Shown: positions 1 to 9,828, counted from the stretch's first letter. The stretch: DNA of 64,000 nucleotides from Poriferisphaera corsica (GCF_007747445.1 NZ_CP036425.1:3208175-3272174), one strand, 5' to 3'. Notes: generated by a model not told the origin, from the sequence alone. Program-made: numbers and translations.

Positions 1-348
1 GGGGCAGTGTTTTTGGATGTAAGTCAATGGGAGCCGATAGGCCTGACGAGATCATTTTAGTGCGTTTTTTGAGGGAATGCTGGGGGATTGGGCGATGAGA
101 GGCGGGTAGATCATGTTGACCCAGGTCAGGTGAATCGTCATATTACAGAGATGGGCGGCATGATGCGAAAAAGTGGTTGTTAAGTCGGGTTATTTGGGCT
201 AATTACATGGTCTGTAGGCAATAAAAGGGATCCTCCAGGGAGGCTGGCAGGAAGTTCAGTGATTGCAACGGGTTTGTGAACATTGTTTCATGAAAAACCG
301 TAAAATAAGCAGTCGGAACAGTCTCCAGTACTGGAAGAACAACACGAT
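1..348. other. Leading intergenic region before the sigma factor gene
   Basis: No open frame of convincing length or composition is visible. The last 100 bases before the sigma factor start are AT-richer and include a GGAAC at 315-319, which resembles the -35 element of ECF sigma promoters, but I see no matching -10, so autoregulation is only a guess. A small CCTCCAGGGAGG hairpin lies near 231-242 and has no T-run. Confidence 0.4.
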
Positions 349-1017
349 ATGACGCAGGTCTCAGAGCGGGAAATAATCTCGCAGATCAAGAAAGGTAATC
401 AGGCGGCGTTGGGATCGCTGCTGAAGAGCCAACAAACACGGCTCTTCAATGTATGCCTGCGCATGGTGGGGAACCGTGATGATGCGGCGGAAGTGACTCA
501 AGAGACATTTCTGAAGGTGATTGCGAATATATCGAAATATCGCGGGGATGCGAAGCTGACGACGTGGATGACGCGGATTGCGATCAATCAGTCGATCAGT
601 TTTTTGCGTAAAAGGAAGTATCGTCTGGTGGTGAGCTTGGACGAACCTCGAGGGACATCGGGGGGTGGTTCGGGTTATGACGATCAGGCAACAGCTCTTC
701 GGGCACAAATTGCGGATGATCGGGAACCGGGGCCAGAGCTGAGCGTCGAAAAGAAAGAGATGCTCGGTAAATTGCAAGAAGCGATGGGTGATCTAGAAGA
801 GGAATTCCGAGCGATTTTGATTCTGCGTGATATCGAGCAGATGGAATATAAGCAGATCGCGGATGTTCTCCATTTACCACAGGGGACCGTGAAAAGTCGA
901 TTGTTTAGGGCAAGGCTGGCGTTGCGTGAAGCGATGCAGAAGCGTTGTTCTGATGAAAAGTCAGATCGTGGCGCGATGAGCGGCGCGGCGGGACAAGGCG
1001 AGGTGCAGCATGACTGA
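349..1017 (+). CDS. RNA polymerase sigma factor, ECF subfamily
   Basis: A 222-residue sigma-70 family protein of the extracytoplasmic function type, which would direct RNA polymerase to a specific promoter set. Region 2 is visible at about residues 20-95 (RLFNVCLRMVGNRDDAAEVTQ, then TTWMTRIAINQSISFLRKRK). Region 4 is at about 145-200, with the helix-turn-helix QIADVLHLPQGTVKSRLFRA. A polar linker of about 45 residues separates them, with no region 3, as usual for ECF factors. The start has only a weak GGAAG at long spacing. The 3' end overlaps the next gene by 8 bp, so the two are translationally coupled, the usual arrangement for a sigma factor and its anti-sigma factor. Family assignment is secure; the regulon is unknown. 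Confidence 0.93.
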   Translation: MTQVSEREIISQIKKGNQAALGSLLKSQQTRLFNVCLRMVGNRDDAAEVTQETFLKVIANISKYRGDAKLTTWMTRIAINQSISFLRKRKYRLVVSLDEPRGTSGGGSGYDDQATALRAQIADDREPGPELSVEKKEMLGKLQEAMGDLEEEFRAILILRDIEQMEYKQIADVLHLPQGTVKSRLFRARLALREAMQKRCSDEKSDRGAMSGAAGQGEVQHD

Positions 1018-2674
1018 TCGGTATGATCAGGACAAAGTGCTTGGGTACTTAGAGGGTACCTTGGATGAAGCTGAACGGGCTGCGTTTGAAGCGGAGCTTG
1101 TGAAGGATGAGCGTCTGCGCCAATTGGTGGAGGGGATGCTGGAAGATATGGCCTTGTTGGGCGAGATGCCGGTGGAGCGGCCGGGGATTGATTTGGTTGA
1201 GGAAGTGATGCAGCAGCAGGAAAGAAATATGCTGCTAGGCGAGCCGGATCAGCCGCTGAGTGTGGATGGGGATGAGAAACAGATTGCAGGGCGGATCAAG
1301 TTTGCGAGAGTGGTGGGGTACACAGCGATTGCAGCGATACTGATGTTGTGTGGCGGTGTAATGATTGCGACGCTGTTTAATTCAGGTGCCTTGAGTGAGT
1401 TGGCAAGCAAATCGCCGAGTAAGAAAGAAATCTTGGCGCTATTGAGCAGCCCTCAGAGCGATGATCTGGAATCACAGATCGCAATGGATTCGATGGCGAA
1501 AGGCACCTCAAGTGTTGCAGGCCTGGAGATTGCCGATGCGGTGAAGATGGGTGGCACGGAAACAGCAATGGTGGCTAAAGCAACGCCGCTCGCGAAACAG
1601 ATCGCGGCTGAAACTCGGCGGAAAAAGGCTGAGGATAAAGTTGATGTGTTGACTGAAGAGAAGACTCGGCTCGCTGAAGAGAATGTGCGATTGAAGCAAG
1701 AAATGCTTGCGATGGCTCGGGGTCAGGCAACAGAGAAACTGAGCGGTGCGAAACGCATGAGCATGGCAGCGGGTGTTATGGAAACTGAGCGTGTGAGTAC
1801 GCCAGATTTATCCGTGGCAGATGCGGGCGATAGAACGATGCGATTGGGTACTTATGGAGTAGCAGATGTTGCCGAAGCGAAAATGGTTGCTCCGACAATG
1901 GCTTTACAGCCGGCGAATCAAGTTCGTGCTGAGCCTTTGATTGTGCCCGCAGCGGAAAAGGTGCTGGCTTTGAATGTTGTGACGGACAGTCGATATGCGA
2001 CTGAACAGCAACTGCTACGCTGGGCATCACGCGAGAATGTGGACGTTTACAAGACGCCTAAGAAAGTGACGGTCGATAGTGATTACTTGAATATGTCGCT
2101 GGCGGGTAACTCTGTACCTGCGTCTTCATCAGCTATGGCAACGATGAATGAACGATCTATGATGAGTGAAGAAGTGCAGCTCGGGAACCGCCAAAGCGTA
2201 GCGAGGAAGGCATCGAAAAAGAATACTGAGAGTTCCATTGCAGCGAGAATTGAAGGATTAAAATCGTTAAAGCGCGGGGCGAAGGATAAAAACGAGGTGG
2301 CTGCAGCTGCAACCCCGGCAGCAACGCAGGCTGAGGCTAACCAACAAGAATTTGTGGTGGAACTCAGCGCGGATCAGATGGGTGAGCTCGTGAAGCGTAT
2401 GAAGCTTAGACAGGGGCAGACGATTGATCTTGTAACGCAGCGGATGAGTGCGGATGAAGCGGAAAAGATGAAGCAGCAGATGGTAAAAGATGTGCCGCTG
2501 AATTTCGTCTGGGTTATGAATCGCGATGCTGATAGCGAAGAGAATAAGCAGGTTTGGGGGCAGAAGATGTTTAGAAATCTCCCGTTAGTACCGAGTCGCC
2601 CGATTTTACGTGTTGGTGATACGCAGCAGATTCATTTGCCTGTGACGATTACTGAGAATGACGCGAAGCCATAA
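1010..2674 (+). CDS. Putative membrane anti-sigma factor with long extracytoplasmic region
   Basis: A 554-residue protein overlapping the ECF sigma gene, with a good ribosome site (GAGG) before the ATG. Residues 1-55 form an acidic helical segment (VLGYLEGTLDEAERAAFEAE) like the cytoplasmic sigma-binding end of anti-sigma factors, but without zinc-binding His/Cys. One transmembrane helix spans about residues 100-122. A predicted coiled coil follows at about 205-240, then Ser/Ala/Met-rich linkers. The last 110 residues form a more ordered domain (EFVVELSADQMGELVKRMKL onward). Location and overlap support an anti-sigma role; the sequence gives no enzymatic clue. At 554 residues it is far longer than classical anti-sigma factors of about 200-250, so it may also sense an envelope signal directly. 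Confidence 0.65.
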   Translation: MTDRYDQDKVLGYLEGTLDEAERAAFEAELVKDERLRQLVEGMLEDMALLGEMPVERPGIDLVEEVMQQQERNMLLGEPDQPLSVDGDEKQIAGRIKFARVVGYTAIAAILMLCGGVMIATLFNSGALSELASKSPSKKEILALLSSPQSDDLESQIAMDSMAKGTSSVAGLEIADAVKMGGTETAMVAKATPLAKQIAAETRRKKAEDKVDVLTEEKTRLAEENVRLKQEMLAMARGQATEKLSGAKRMSMAAGVMETERVSTPDLSVADAGDRTMRLGTYGVADVAEAKMVAPTMALQPANQVRAEPLIVPAAEKVLALNVVTDSRYATEQQLLRWASRENVDVYKTPKKVTVDSDYLNMSLAGNSVPASSSAMATMNERSMMSEEVQLGNRQSVARKASKKNTESSIAARIEGLKSLKRGAKDKNEVAAAATPAATQAEANQQEFVVELSADQMGELVKRMKLRQGQTIDLVTQRMSADEAEKMKQQMVKDVPLNFVWVMNRDADSEENKQVWGQKMFRNLPLVPSRPILRVGDTQQIHLPVTITENDAKP

Positions 2675-2702
2675 ATGTGGCGATGGAATTCATTTCTATA
2701 TT

Positions 2703-5249
2703 TTATTTAATAAAAGTTGTTGTATTTATTTCACCTAAAGGTGTGATGGTAAGATGAATCATGCCATGCTTTGCGGTGACATAGCGTTGAGTTTTTCCAT
2801 TCTCTAACAGGGCTGGCCATGGATCATTTTGCAGACGTTTCCTGCCGCTGGATTGAAGAACGACAGAAGGCGCGATAGTCGTTACGAATGATTCTGAAGC
2901 AGAGTTATAACTACCGTGATGCGGGAGTTCAAGCACATCGACATCGGAGAGATCATATTGCTGTTGGATATGTTCTATGGCATCCTGGCCAATATCGCCG
3001 ACTAATAATATGTTTTTGTTTGCAAATGATATTTTCAAGACAATTGAAGTATCGTTATCCTGCTTGGGTGCGTAAGTAACAGGTGGCCAAAGCACTTGAA
3101 CTTGTAAGTTTGAGTTGCTGAGCTCATTGCGATGAACTGGCAGTGCTCCCCCTTTCGCTACTGATTGAATTGGGATTTGTTTTTGTCTTAGCTGATTGAT
3201 CAGGTAGGACGTTGCATACTTGAGGTTGTTGCTGTTTTCATAGGCTGATTTTTCTAATAATTGCGGCGAAACGATGACGGCTTCAACTGGTATTAAATCT
3301 ACTAAATCCAAGACTCCGAGGTAATGATCGATGTCTGCATGGGACACGATAATGTTTTGAATCTTGTTAATGCCTTGCATCTGCATCGAGGGAACGATTG
3401 ACTTGCTGGCTAATTCATAAAAAGAACTAGATCCACAATCAAAAACAAAGTTTTGATCTCTATGGCGTATCAATATACAGGTGCCGTCACCAACTGAATA
3501 CATATATAAGTGAAGGTTTTGATCCGAAGCTTGACGAGAAATACTAACCCCCAAAATCGCATTGGTATTGAAGATATACATCAGCAATATTGGGAGAATC
3601 AACGCTGGCACAATGATTCGTTTAGGAAAATTCTTCTTGATGATTAGAAGCAATGAAATAACTAATAGAAAAGCTATCCAAGACTGGACGACATGGTTTT
3701 TCATTTGTAATGTCGCAAATGGCAACGCGTCTGCCTTCATGATGACATACTGAAATACATCAACTATCAACCTAAGTATATCGGCTAAGAAAACGGAAGC
3801 AGATGGCAAAACCGTAAAGCATATAATTTTTGCTAACCCAATAACGATAACAATTGATAAAAATGGTATTGCTAATATCGAAAGAAAAATGGCAACTGGA
3901 CTTACTATTTGAAAATGATAAATCACAAAAGGCAATGCCACACAGAATGCCATGAGACTAACTGAGAAGTAATCGACTAGCCTCTTTAAAAGTAATTGTT
4001 TGATGCTGGGATGACGTGATGAAGACTGATAGATTCTACGAGTTAGGGAATCTGTAAAAATAAGCAATGCGGCTACGATGGCAAAGGATAACTGAAAACC
4101 TGGGGTAAAGACATCTATTGGATTAATGATGACTGAGATGATGCCGGCAAATGCCCATGCATTGATTGCGCGGATTGGTCTTCCTGAAATTGTGCCGAAA
4201 AGAAAGCATGCAGCCATAATGGATGCGCGAAGAATCGGTACCCGTATGGGCAAAACGGTGAGGTATAAACTTAATACGAATAATACTAGAAATGCTGCAT
4301 TTCTTGGATGGCTACAACAAGTTATACCAATCAACCAAGTAATACCAAGAAGTATTGCCAAGTGCGCTCCGCTAATCGAGAGAATATGTGAGAGCCCTAC
4401 CCTGCGATATTGCTCGGTTAAAGTACGGTCAGTTTGAGTCCAATCCCCCAGCAGGATTGGGCGTAAGAGGCTGACCGCTAACGGTGAGTCTGGATCAAAT
4501 CCTGCGGCTAATGCATTCAATGAATAATTGGCTAATGCAAAACGAAACTGCTGGAACCTATTAATGAAAGTGACAGGTTCTTTTCGTGACGCCTGCCAAT
4601 GCTCTCTGGATTCAAGGGTGATGACACCGTAAACGTCCCCGTTGCGCATCAGTTCCGGAAAATCGACATCGCCGGGATTTGCTCTTGGTGCAAACGATTG
4701 AAGCCAACCTGTAAGTTGAACACTTGCATTCTGTTTAATACGGTGTTCACTTTGGTTAATTTTGACATACAGATTGCCTGAGCTTGGCTGATATCGATTG
4801 TTAATTTGAATTTGATTGACATGCAAGAAGAAAGATGTGCCGGGCTGTCTGTAAGTGAAGTTCTTGAAGGCACCTTTTGCAGGCTCCGTAATGCGTGGTT
4901 TGCTGTCTACGCGTCCGATGATTTGAACTAATTTCGGCGAGCTATTGACATACTTTGAGATGTGCGTATCTGAAACATACTGTGTTCTAACGGTAAAGTA
5001 GATTGAGGACAGGATGATAAGAACGAAAAGCAAAAACAAGCTGGTAACGCGATACATGCGATTTAGGTAATGATAGTATGCGGCAACAAACAGCACTAAA
5101 GGGATAAAAAACCAATAGATTGAAATGGTGATTAGGTTGGCGAGAAGAATGCCGATCATTAGGCTTATAAAAACGAGAACGACGGGCGTAAAAAACAGAG
5201 GCTGTGCATGTTGTAAATGATCTGTAATGTCATCTGCAGAATGAATCAT
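2703..5249 (-). CDS. comEC: ComEC/Rec2-type DNA uptake channel protein
   Basis: An 848-residue inner-membrane protein matching ComEC, the channel that moves single-stranded DNA into the cytoplasm during natural transformation. An N-terminal hydrophobic block precedes a soluble OB-like region (about 90-220, with PRANPGDVDFPELMRNGDVYG). The competence transmembrane domain follows (about 240-560, with LSHILSISGAHLAILLG). The C-terminal metallo-beta-lactamase domain carries VSHADIDHYLGVLD and LPHHGSYNS. It lies 58 bp downstream of the DUF4159 gene and probably shares its transcript. There is no Shine-Dalgarno; a TAAAAT lies 9 nt before the ATG. Full length for the family; no other competence genes are in the window. 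Confidence 0.93.
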   Translation of the reverse strand: MIHSADDITDHLQHAQPLFFTPVVLVFISLMIGILLANLITISIYWFFIPLVLFVAAYYHYLNRMYRVTSLFLLFVLIILSSIYFTVRTQYVSDTHISKYVNSSPKLVQIIGRVDSKPRITEPAKGAFKNFTYRQPGTSFFLHVNQIQINNRYQPSSGNLYVKINQSEHRIKQNASVQLTGWLQSFAPRANPGDVDFPELMRNGDVYGVITLESREHWQASRKEPVTFINRFQQFRFALANYSLNALAAGFDPDSPLAVSLLRPILLGDWTQTDRTLTEQYRRVGLSHILSISGAHLAILLGITWLIGITCCSHPRNAAFLVLFVLSLYLTVLPIRVPILRASIMAACFLFGTISGRPIRAINAWAFAGIISVIINPIDVFTPGFQLSFAIVAALLIFTDSLTRRIYQSSSRHPSIKQLLLKRLVDYFSVSLMAFCVALPFVIYHFQIVSPVAIFLSILAIPFLSIVIVIGLAKIICFTVLPSASVFLADILRLIVDVFQYVIMKADALPFATLQMKNHVVQSWIAFLLVISLLLIIKKNFPKRIIVPALILPILLMYIFNTNAILGVSISRQASDQNLHLYMYSVGDGTCILIRHRDQNFVFDCGSSSFYELASKSIVPSMQMQGINKIQNIIVSHADIDHYLGVLDLVDLIPVEAVIVSPQLLEKSAYENSNNLKYATSYLINQLRQKQIPIQSVAKGGALPVHRNELSNSNLQVQVLWPPVTYAPKQDNDTSIVLKISFANKNILLVGDIGQDAIEHIQQQYDLSDVDVLELPHHGSYNSASESFVTTIAPSVVLQSSGRKRLQNDPWPALLENGKTQRYVTAKHGMIHLTITPLGEINTTTFIK

Positions 5250-5307
5250 AGCGGATTCATTTTAAGTCATATTGGTCGATATCGAAATCTCTAAAATGTA
5301 AATGTTT

Positions 5308-7599
5308 TTATTGTGTTTGCTCTTGAAGCAAAGTGGAGATGCCGTCGGGCATGATTGATTTCGTGGGTACAATGGTTTTCGCATTCGGATCTAACGATTG
5401 CTTATAGTAAAGGAGCATATTGCTCCAGAGTTTACGGGCGTCGCTGATTTCGTAGCCGTTAACACCCCAACGTTTCATACCGAGTGCGCCCAACGTGATA
5501 TCTTCATGTGTGAAGATGATCGCAGGACGATCATTGATGTAGATTGCTTCGAGGCGAGATTGATTTTTTATACCAATGAACTCTGTTGTGTAATTTCGAT
5601 ACTTGGGACGTACCAACGAATATCCGCCAATGGCTTTGCCATCGAGAATGGGACTTGTATCGGGAATGCGGACAGATGGTTTTTGGAGTGACTGTGTTAA
5701 TTGCTCTTGAATACTGATTGAAAAATCGCCTAAACCGCCAATGGTTTCGACAAGAATTGTGCCGCCTTGCTCTGTGAATGAAGAGATTGCGTTGAGCTGA
5801 TCACCAGAAAGTGAAATAGCTTCATTGCCTGAAAGATGTACGAATGCGTTTGGATATGAAGCGATTTTATCGAGCGGCACATTTGCTCTTTGCAGGTTGA
5901 TGCCTGCATTATTATGAAGAAGACTGGCGATGGCATGAAGCCATAATGGTTCTTGTCCCCAGCTGCCTGAGTAACGTGCACGAATAACGGTGATCTCGCT
6001 TGTAGAAGCTGTATTCTTCTTTGAGATCATGGGCATGGTTAAACGGTGAGATAAACGGCCACGATCAGAAACCATTGCATACAGATTAAACATTGCGAGA
6101 TCTGGTTGGTAATTAAAAGCTGACTTGCCGGTCTGCAAAACATAGCCCCAATCGCGGGGCAGCGTAATCGCGAGATCACGAACGCCGTTCGTCAGAATTC
6201 GAATTGGTTTTGAGCTTGGGATTTTAATTTCATGGATCAGATTGAGCATTGGATGCGTCGAGGGCATGTCGATCCATTTGGCTCGCGGGAAGAGTTTGCT
6301 GAGTGTAAGCCGCATCGACTCAGAAAATTCTCTACTGTTATTCTCTGGGTTAATGATGAGCAGGCCACCCATTTGTATGTAGGTACGTAGGTTTTCGAGT
6401 TCCAATTTTTGTGCGCTGAATTCTTCTCGAGCGCTGATCCAGGCGATGGGCGCGTTAAGCCAATAGAACGGATCAGAGGCGATGTTAATTACTTGCCAAT
6501 TTTGCTCTTGCTCACGACGTGCGCTAAGACGCCTAGTGAGAAGGTTGATATCGTTGGGCCTGTTGTTCCATTTGATATCGTTGAGCTGAATTTTGTTGAT
6601 CCAAACAGGAACTCTGCCGCGAGATAGATAGAGAAGCGCGAAGGATGTGTTGACGTTCGAACCCCCTGCCCAGCCTTGTGAGTTGGAAAAACTGCCATCT
6701 CTTGACATTTTTTTGAGAATGTATTCTGAGCCAGCCTCAAACCAATCTCGGCCGCCGAACATTTTGGCCCCTGAGGCGAGTGCAACGCGCTCGACGCCGT
6801 ACATGTCATACATTTTGCTGACACCAACAACACCGTTGTGTTTTCTGGCCATTACATCAAGGTAGACGAGGCCTCTGCTGATTGCGTCTTGAAGTTTTTC
6901 GTTGGCGGTGTCACGGCCTCTGTAGAGCATCTCTTGGGCAATCAGAAGTGAAGTCACGCCTGCTGCAGCCATCGCGACATCTGATTGACGCTTGGGTGTA
7001 TATCCCCAACCACCGTCATCATTCTGGCTGCTTTGAAAATGATCGATCACGCTTGGCCAAACATTTGAGCCAACTGAAATACTACGTTTTGCGCATTCCC
7101 ATAGCCCTAGGATGCCATATTGCGTATTGGAATGATCAAAGGAATTACTGGGCTGAGCGTAAGTATATCGCCCACCATCTTGATTTTGCGCGAGCCACCG
7201 GGCATCGACAGAGAGTTTACCGGCAAATTGTGATGACATTGCGGCAAGGCAATGAGCTCGGAGGGAAACGGCGTAAGTGCCATTCATCTCACAGTTGATG
7301 AGATACTTGATCGTTTTTTCAAGACGGGGGTCTTGGGGGCTAATACCGCTGGTGATAAGCGCATATGTGACGATCGCAGTTTCACCACCAACATACTTGG
7401 GTGAGCTATATCTGCCTTCCCAGTTACCGTCAGCGTTTTGCGTGCTGAACAAGTAATTTTGAATTCGTTCAATTGCAGCTTGCACATGTTCGTCAGTCAC
7501 ACGTGCTTGTAACCTTGATGGGGTAAGCAGGAGAAGCAAGGCAATGAAATAACAAAGCAAATGCGGCCACTGCTTTTGAAGAGTTTGAAAACAACGCAT
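5308..7599 (-). CDS. Squalene-cyclase-type repeat protein with C-terminal DUF4159 domain
   Basis: A 763-residue exported protein. I chose the ATG at 7599, with GGGTGA just upstream; the frame continues to a TTG at 7659, but the ATG puts a signal peptide (hydrophobic YFIALLLLLTP, cut near LQARV) at the N-terminus. Residues about 40-330 hold alpha/alpha-toroid repeats of the prenyltransferase/squalene-cyclase fold (DGNWEGRYSSPKYVGGETA, DGGWGYTPKRQSDVAMAAAG). The C-terminal part, about 360-745, resembles DUF4159, a domain with a class I glutamine-amidotransferase-like fold (LLIINPENNSREF, GGTILVETIGGLGD). The acidic residue typical of cyclase catalysis is not obvious, so a binding role is as likely. 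This fusion is familiar in planctomycetes; its function is not established. Confidence 0.75.
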   Translation of the reverse strand: MRCFQTLQKQWPHLLCYFIALLLLLTPSRLQARVTDEHVQAAIERIQNYLFSTQNADGNWEGRYSSPKYVGGETAIVTYALITSGISPQDPRLEKTIKYLINCEMNGTYAVSLRAHCLAAMSSQFAGKLSVDARWLAQNQDGGRYTYAQPSNSFDHSNTQYGILGLWECAKRSISVGSNVWPSVIDHFQSSQNDDGGWGYTPKRQSDVAMAAAGVTSLLIAQEMLYRGRDTANEKLQDAISRGLVYLDVMARKHNGVVGVSKMYDMYGVERVALASGAKMFGGRDWFEAGSEYILKKMSRDGSFSNSQGWAGGSNVNTSFALLYLSRGRVPVWINKIQLNDIKWNNRPNDINLLTRRLSARREQEQNWQVINIASDPFYWLNAPIAWISAREEFSAQKLELENLRTYIQMGGLLIINPENNSREFSESMRLTLSKLFPRAKWIDMPSTHPMLNLIHEIKIPSSKPIRILTNGVRDLAITLPRDWGYVLQTGKSAFNYQPDLAMFNLYAMVSDRGRLSHRLTMPMISKKNTASTSEITVIRARYSGSWGQEPLWLHAIASLLHNNAGINLQRANVPLDKIASYPNAFVHLSGNEAISLSGDQLNAISSFTEQGGTILVETIGGLGDFSISIQEQLTQSLQKPSVRIPDTSPILDGKAIGGYSLVRPKYRNYTTEFIGIKNQSRLEAIYINDRPAIIFTHEDITLGALGMKRWGVNGYEISDARKLWSNMLLYYKQSLDPNAKTIVPTKSIMPDGISTLLQEQTQ

Positions 7600-7726
7600 A
7601 GATTCACCCAGAATAGATTGAATACCCTTCACATCATACTTTGCATCGCATTGAAGCAAAGCATCTGCCTATAACATATGGCTATGCTTATCGTACAGAT
7701 TCTGTTTGTGATAAGGAAGGATTGCA

Positions 7727-7755
7727 GAAAAAAACCGTCATGAAAATGACGGTTT
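7727..7755 (-). terminator. Intrinsic terminator of the Ser/Thr kinase gene
   Basis: AACCGTCAT (7733-7741) and ATGACGGTT (7746-7754) form a 9-bp stem with a 4-nt loop. On the minus strand it is followed by a run of seven T. It lies 30 bp after the kinase stop codon and separates the kinase from the DUF4159-comEC unit. Confidence 0.9.
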
Positions 7756-7784
7756 GAATGACTTGTTATATAGGGTTATGCGAT

Positions 7785-8723
7785 TCAGCTAGCGTCACGT
7801 TGCCGTGAATCGGATGAATCCAGAGGATCGATATCATTGATATCAAACTCTACTGCAGTATCGTCCATGGCGGGTTCTGATTTAGCCGCTTCAGGGTTGC
7901 CACGTCTCATGATCTGAGCGGTGGCAATATCGATGCGGTCAACTAACTGCTGCATGGTGGAAGGTCGATCTTTAGGATGCTGTTCAACACAGTCCATGAT
8001 GAGGCTGGAAAGAGCTGGCGGGATATCAGGGTTTAGTTCTGATGGTGGTACGCATTGCTCATCGGTGCGGATATCGACACCGGCTTTGCCCTTGGGGATC
8101 ATGGTGGGTACGTGGCGTTTGGTAAGCATCCAGTACATGGTTGCACCAAGATTGAACACGTCTGTTTGCGGCGTGATGTTTCGACGCATGACTTGTTCGG
8201 GTGCAATATAGTCAGGCGTGCCTTGAATACGTTCTTTGACAGCACCGTTGGGACAGCTTTGTCCGAAGTCGATGACTTTAACCTGGCCACTGGTAGTGAC
8301 CATCACGTTGTTAGGCTTCATGTCCGCATGGACGATATTTTGCTGATGCATAACACCGAGTCCAGTTGCAACATGCTTGCAGATATGGACGAGCTCAATA
8401 ATGCCTGAGGACTGATATTGCTCGAGGGTGAGACCATCAACCATTTCCATCAGGACATAAACTTCGCTGGTGCGAAGAAATGATCGCTGTCTATATAGCT
8501 TAAGGCTTTTACGAAGGATGGGGTGGTCAAACCGTGCTGCGACTTCGTGCTCAGAGACCGCTTGGTCAATGAAACGTTGGTCGCTAGGACCAGATCTGAC
8601 TACGCGCTTGAGGGCATAGACTTGGCGGCTTTTCTTGTCACGTACAGCATATATGGTGCTGCGAGCACCATGGCCTAGTGTGGCAATGACTTCAAAGCCG
8701 AGAATTTCATGAAACTCAGCCAT
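7785..8723 (-). CDS. Cytosolic serine/threonine protein kinase
   Basis: A 312-residue Hanks-type kinase. Visible elements are the glycine-rich loop LGHGARSTIYAV (about 16-27), the ATP-anchoring Lys39 in YALKRV, the catalytic loop HADMKPNNV with Asp134, the metal-binding DFG at 152-154, and the GTPDYIAPEQ activation-segment end. There is no transmembrane helix and no PASTA or TPR domain; the last 50 residues are acidic and probably disordered. Unlike PknB-type receptor kinases it therefore appears soluble and must take its signal from a partner. The catalytic loop reads HAD rather than the usual HRD, a change found in some bacterial kinases. It is transcribed alone, with a strong terminator after it. 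Substrates are unknown. Confidence 0.92.
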   Translation of the reverse strand: MAEFHEILGFEVIATLGHGARSTIYAVRDKKSRQVYALKRVVRSGPSDQRFIDQAVSEHEVAARFDHPILRKSLKLYRQRSFLRTSEVYVLMEMVDGLTLEQYQSSGIIELVHICKHVATGLGVMHQQNIVHADMKPNNVMVTTSGQVKVIDFGQSCPNGAVKERIQGTPDYIAPEQVMRRNITPQTDVFNLGATMYWMLTKRHVPTMIPKGKAGVDIRTDEQCVPPSELNPDIPPALSSLIMDCVEQHPKDRPSTMQQLVDRIDIATAQIMRRGNPEAAKSEPAMDDTAVEFDINDIDPLDSSDSRQRDAS

Positions 8724-9127
8724 AATCTGGCTTGCTTGTTTAACCGCAAGGCGTATCGGCTAAACGCGCTCCATTTCCTATCTAACAAAACAACAAACTC
8801 GATATCAAACGGATGCACAACAATAGCGATGTTTCATCCGTAACACAACACGACTCCACTGCAGAATCGACCTACACACGCTGTTACTTGATGGTTATTG
8901 TTCAATAAGGCACGAAATTCGCGCTTTCAATCACACAACTCATTATAAACGTGCGGATCAGTCGTATTTGAGATTTGTACTGGAGAGGCAATGAAAATGC
9001 CCCATATCCTCCCAAACAGGCCATAACCGACAAAAATGCCGGTCATGATTACTTGAGCCATTGTAATCGAAATCCGAGTGATTTCCGCGTAAATTCACAA
9101 AGCTGTGGAAAATAATCTTCTCAAAAC
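8724..9127. other. Intergenic region upstream of the kinase
   Basis: About 400 bp between the kinase start and the amidase terminator. No plausible coding frame, RNA gene or repeat is seen. It should carry the kinase promoter, reading left, but I cannot pick a convincing -35/-10 pair. Confidence 0.4.
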
Positions 9128-9152
9128 AAAAACCCCGCCAGTTGCGGGGCTT
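9128..9152 (-). terminator. Intrinsic terminator of the amidase gene
   Basis: CCCCGC-cagtt-GCGGGG forms a short GC-rich stem. On the minus strand it is followed by TTTTTG. It lies 26 bp beyond the amidase stop codon. Confidence 0.85.
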
Positions 9153-9177
9153 GTTGTGGATTACTTTATAGGATTCA

Positions 9178-9828
9178 TCATGGAATCAGCTTAAACAACT
9201 GCTGGCGAAAATGTACTTCTCTGAATAATGATGTGTTCGAGAATTGGCCGGAGCCTACTTGAACGAACACGCGATCCTGAGGAATACGGTATTGCTTTTG
9301 CAATTGACGAACGAGCCAGATGAGCTCGCTCATTTGTTTGTCTGTAAGCGGCTTACGATCAAGATCACCAACGACTGCAATGCCGATGCCGAAATCGTTG
9401 AATTCACGATTGTTCACCTTGACTGCTTCGGTCATGGTGTCATCGATATCGAAGTAAGCACCGCTTTCCTGGCGTTGCCAACGGTAGCCAATTTCAATAA
9501 GGCCATCTTGCTTTTCGGAGCCGTTATTGACGACGAAATGATACGCAAGGCCACCTTTTCCTAGTTCAGCATCAATTGCGTTCAATGAATCTGCTGAACC
9601 GTCGCTGGCACGCGTGTCATGGATAACTATGCGATCCCACTGACGTTCAGCCTCTTTGGAAAAGAGACGTTCTTCAGGCTGCACATCAACTTCGGTGGAC
9701 ATAAGTGTTACGTCACCGAGTGGTGCAAGCGGTCGTGGCTCAAGTACCAATAACAAGCCGCTGATAATTGTCATGCCAATAACCAGCGAAGCCAAAACGG
9801 TCAAAGTTCTTTTATCAGGTACGATCAA
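9178..9828 (-). CDS. N-acetylmuramoyl-L-alanine amidase / PGRP-like domain protein
   Basis: A 216-residue envelope protein. The likely start is TTG at 9828, with GGGGTG about 7 nt upstream. An N-terminal membrane anchor or signal (TVLASLVIGMTIISGLLLVL) precedes an amidase_2/peptidoglycan-recognition fold from about residue 65: IVIHDTRASDGSADSLNAID, then LAYHFVVNNG and GIAVVGDLDRKPLTDKQM. The first zinc ligand position (IHDT) and the second (YHF) are present; the usual third ligand near the C-terminus is not clear (REVHFRQQ could supply it). It would cleave the lactyl-amide bond of muropeptides or only bind them. Planctomycetes do have peptidoglycan, so the role is plausible. A terminator follows directly. 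Confidence 0.75.
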   Translation of the reverse strand: MIVPDKRTLTVLASLVIGMTIISGLLLVLEPRPLAPLGDVTLMSTEVDVQPEERLFSKEAERQWDRIVIHDTRASDGSADSLNAIDAELGKGGLAYHFVVNNGSEKQDGLIEIGYRWQRQESGAYFDIDDTMTEAVKVNNREFNDFGIGIAVVGDLDRKPLTDKQMSELIWLVRQLQKQYRIPQDRVFVQVGSGQFSNTSLFREVHFRQQLFKLIP

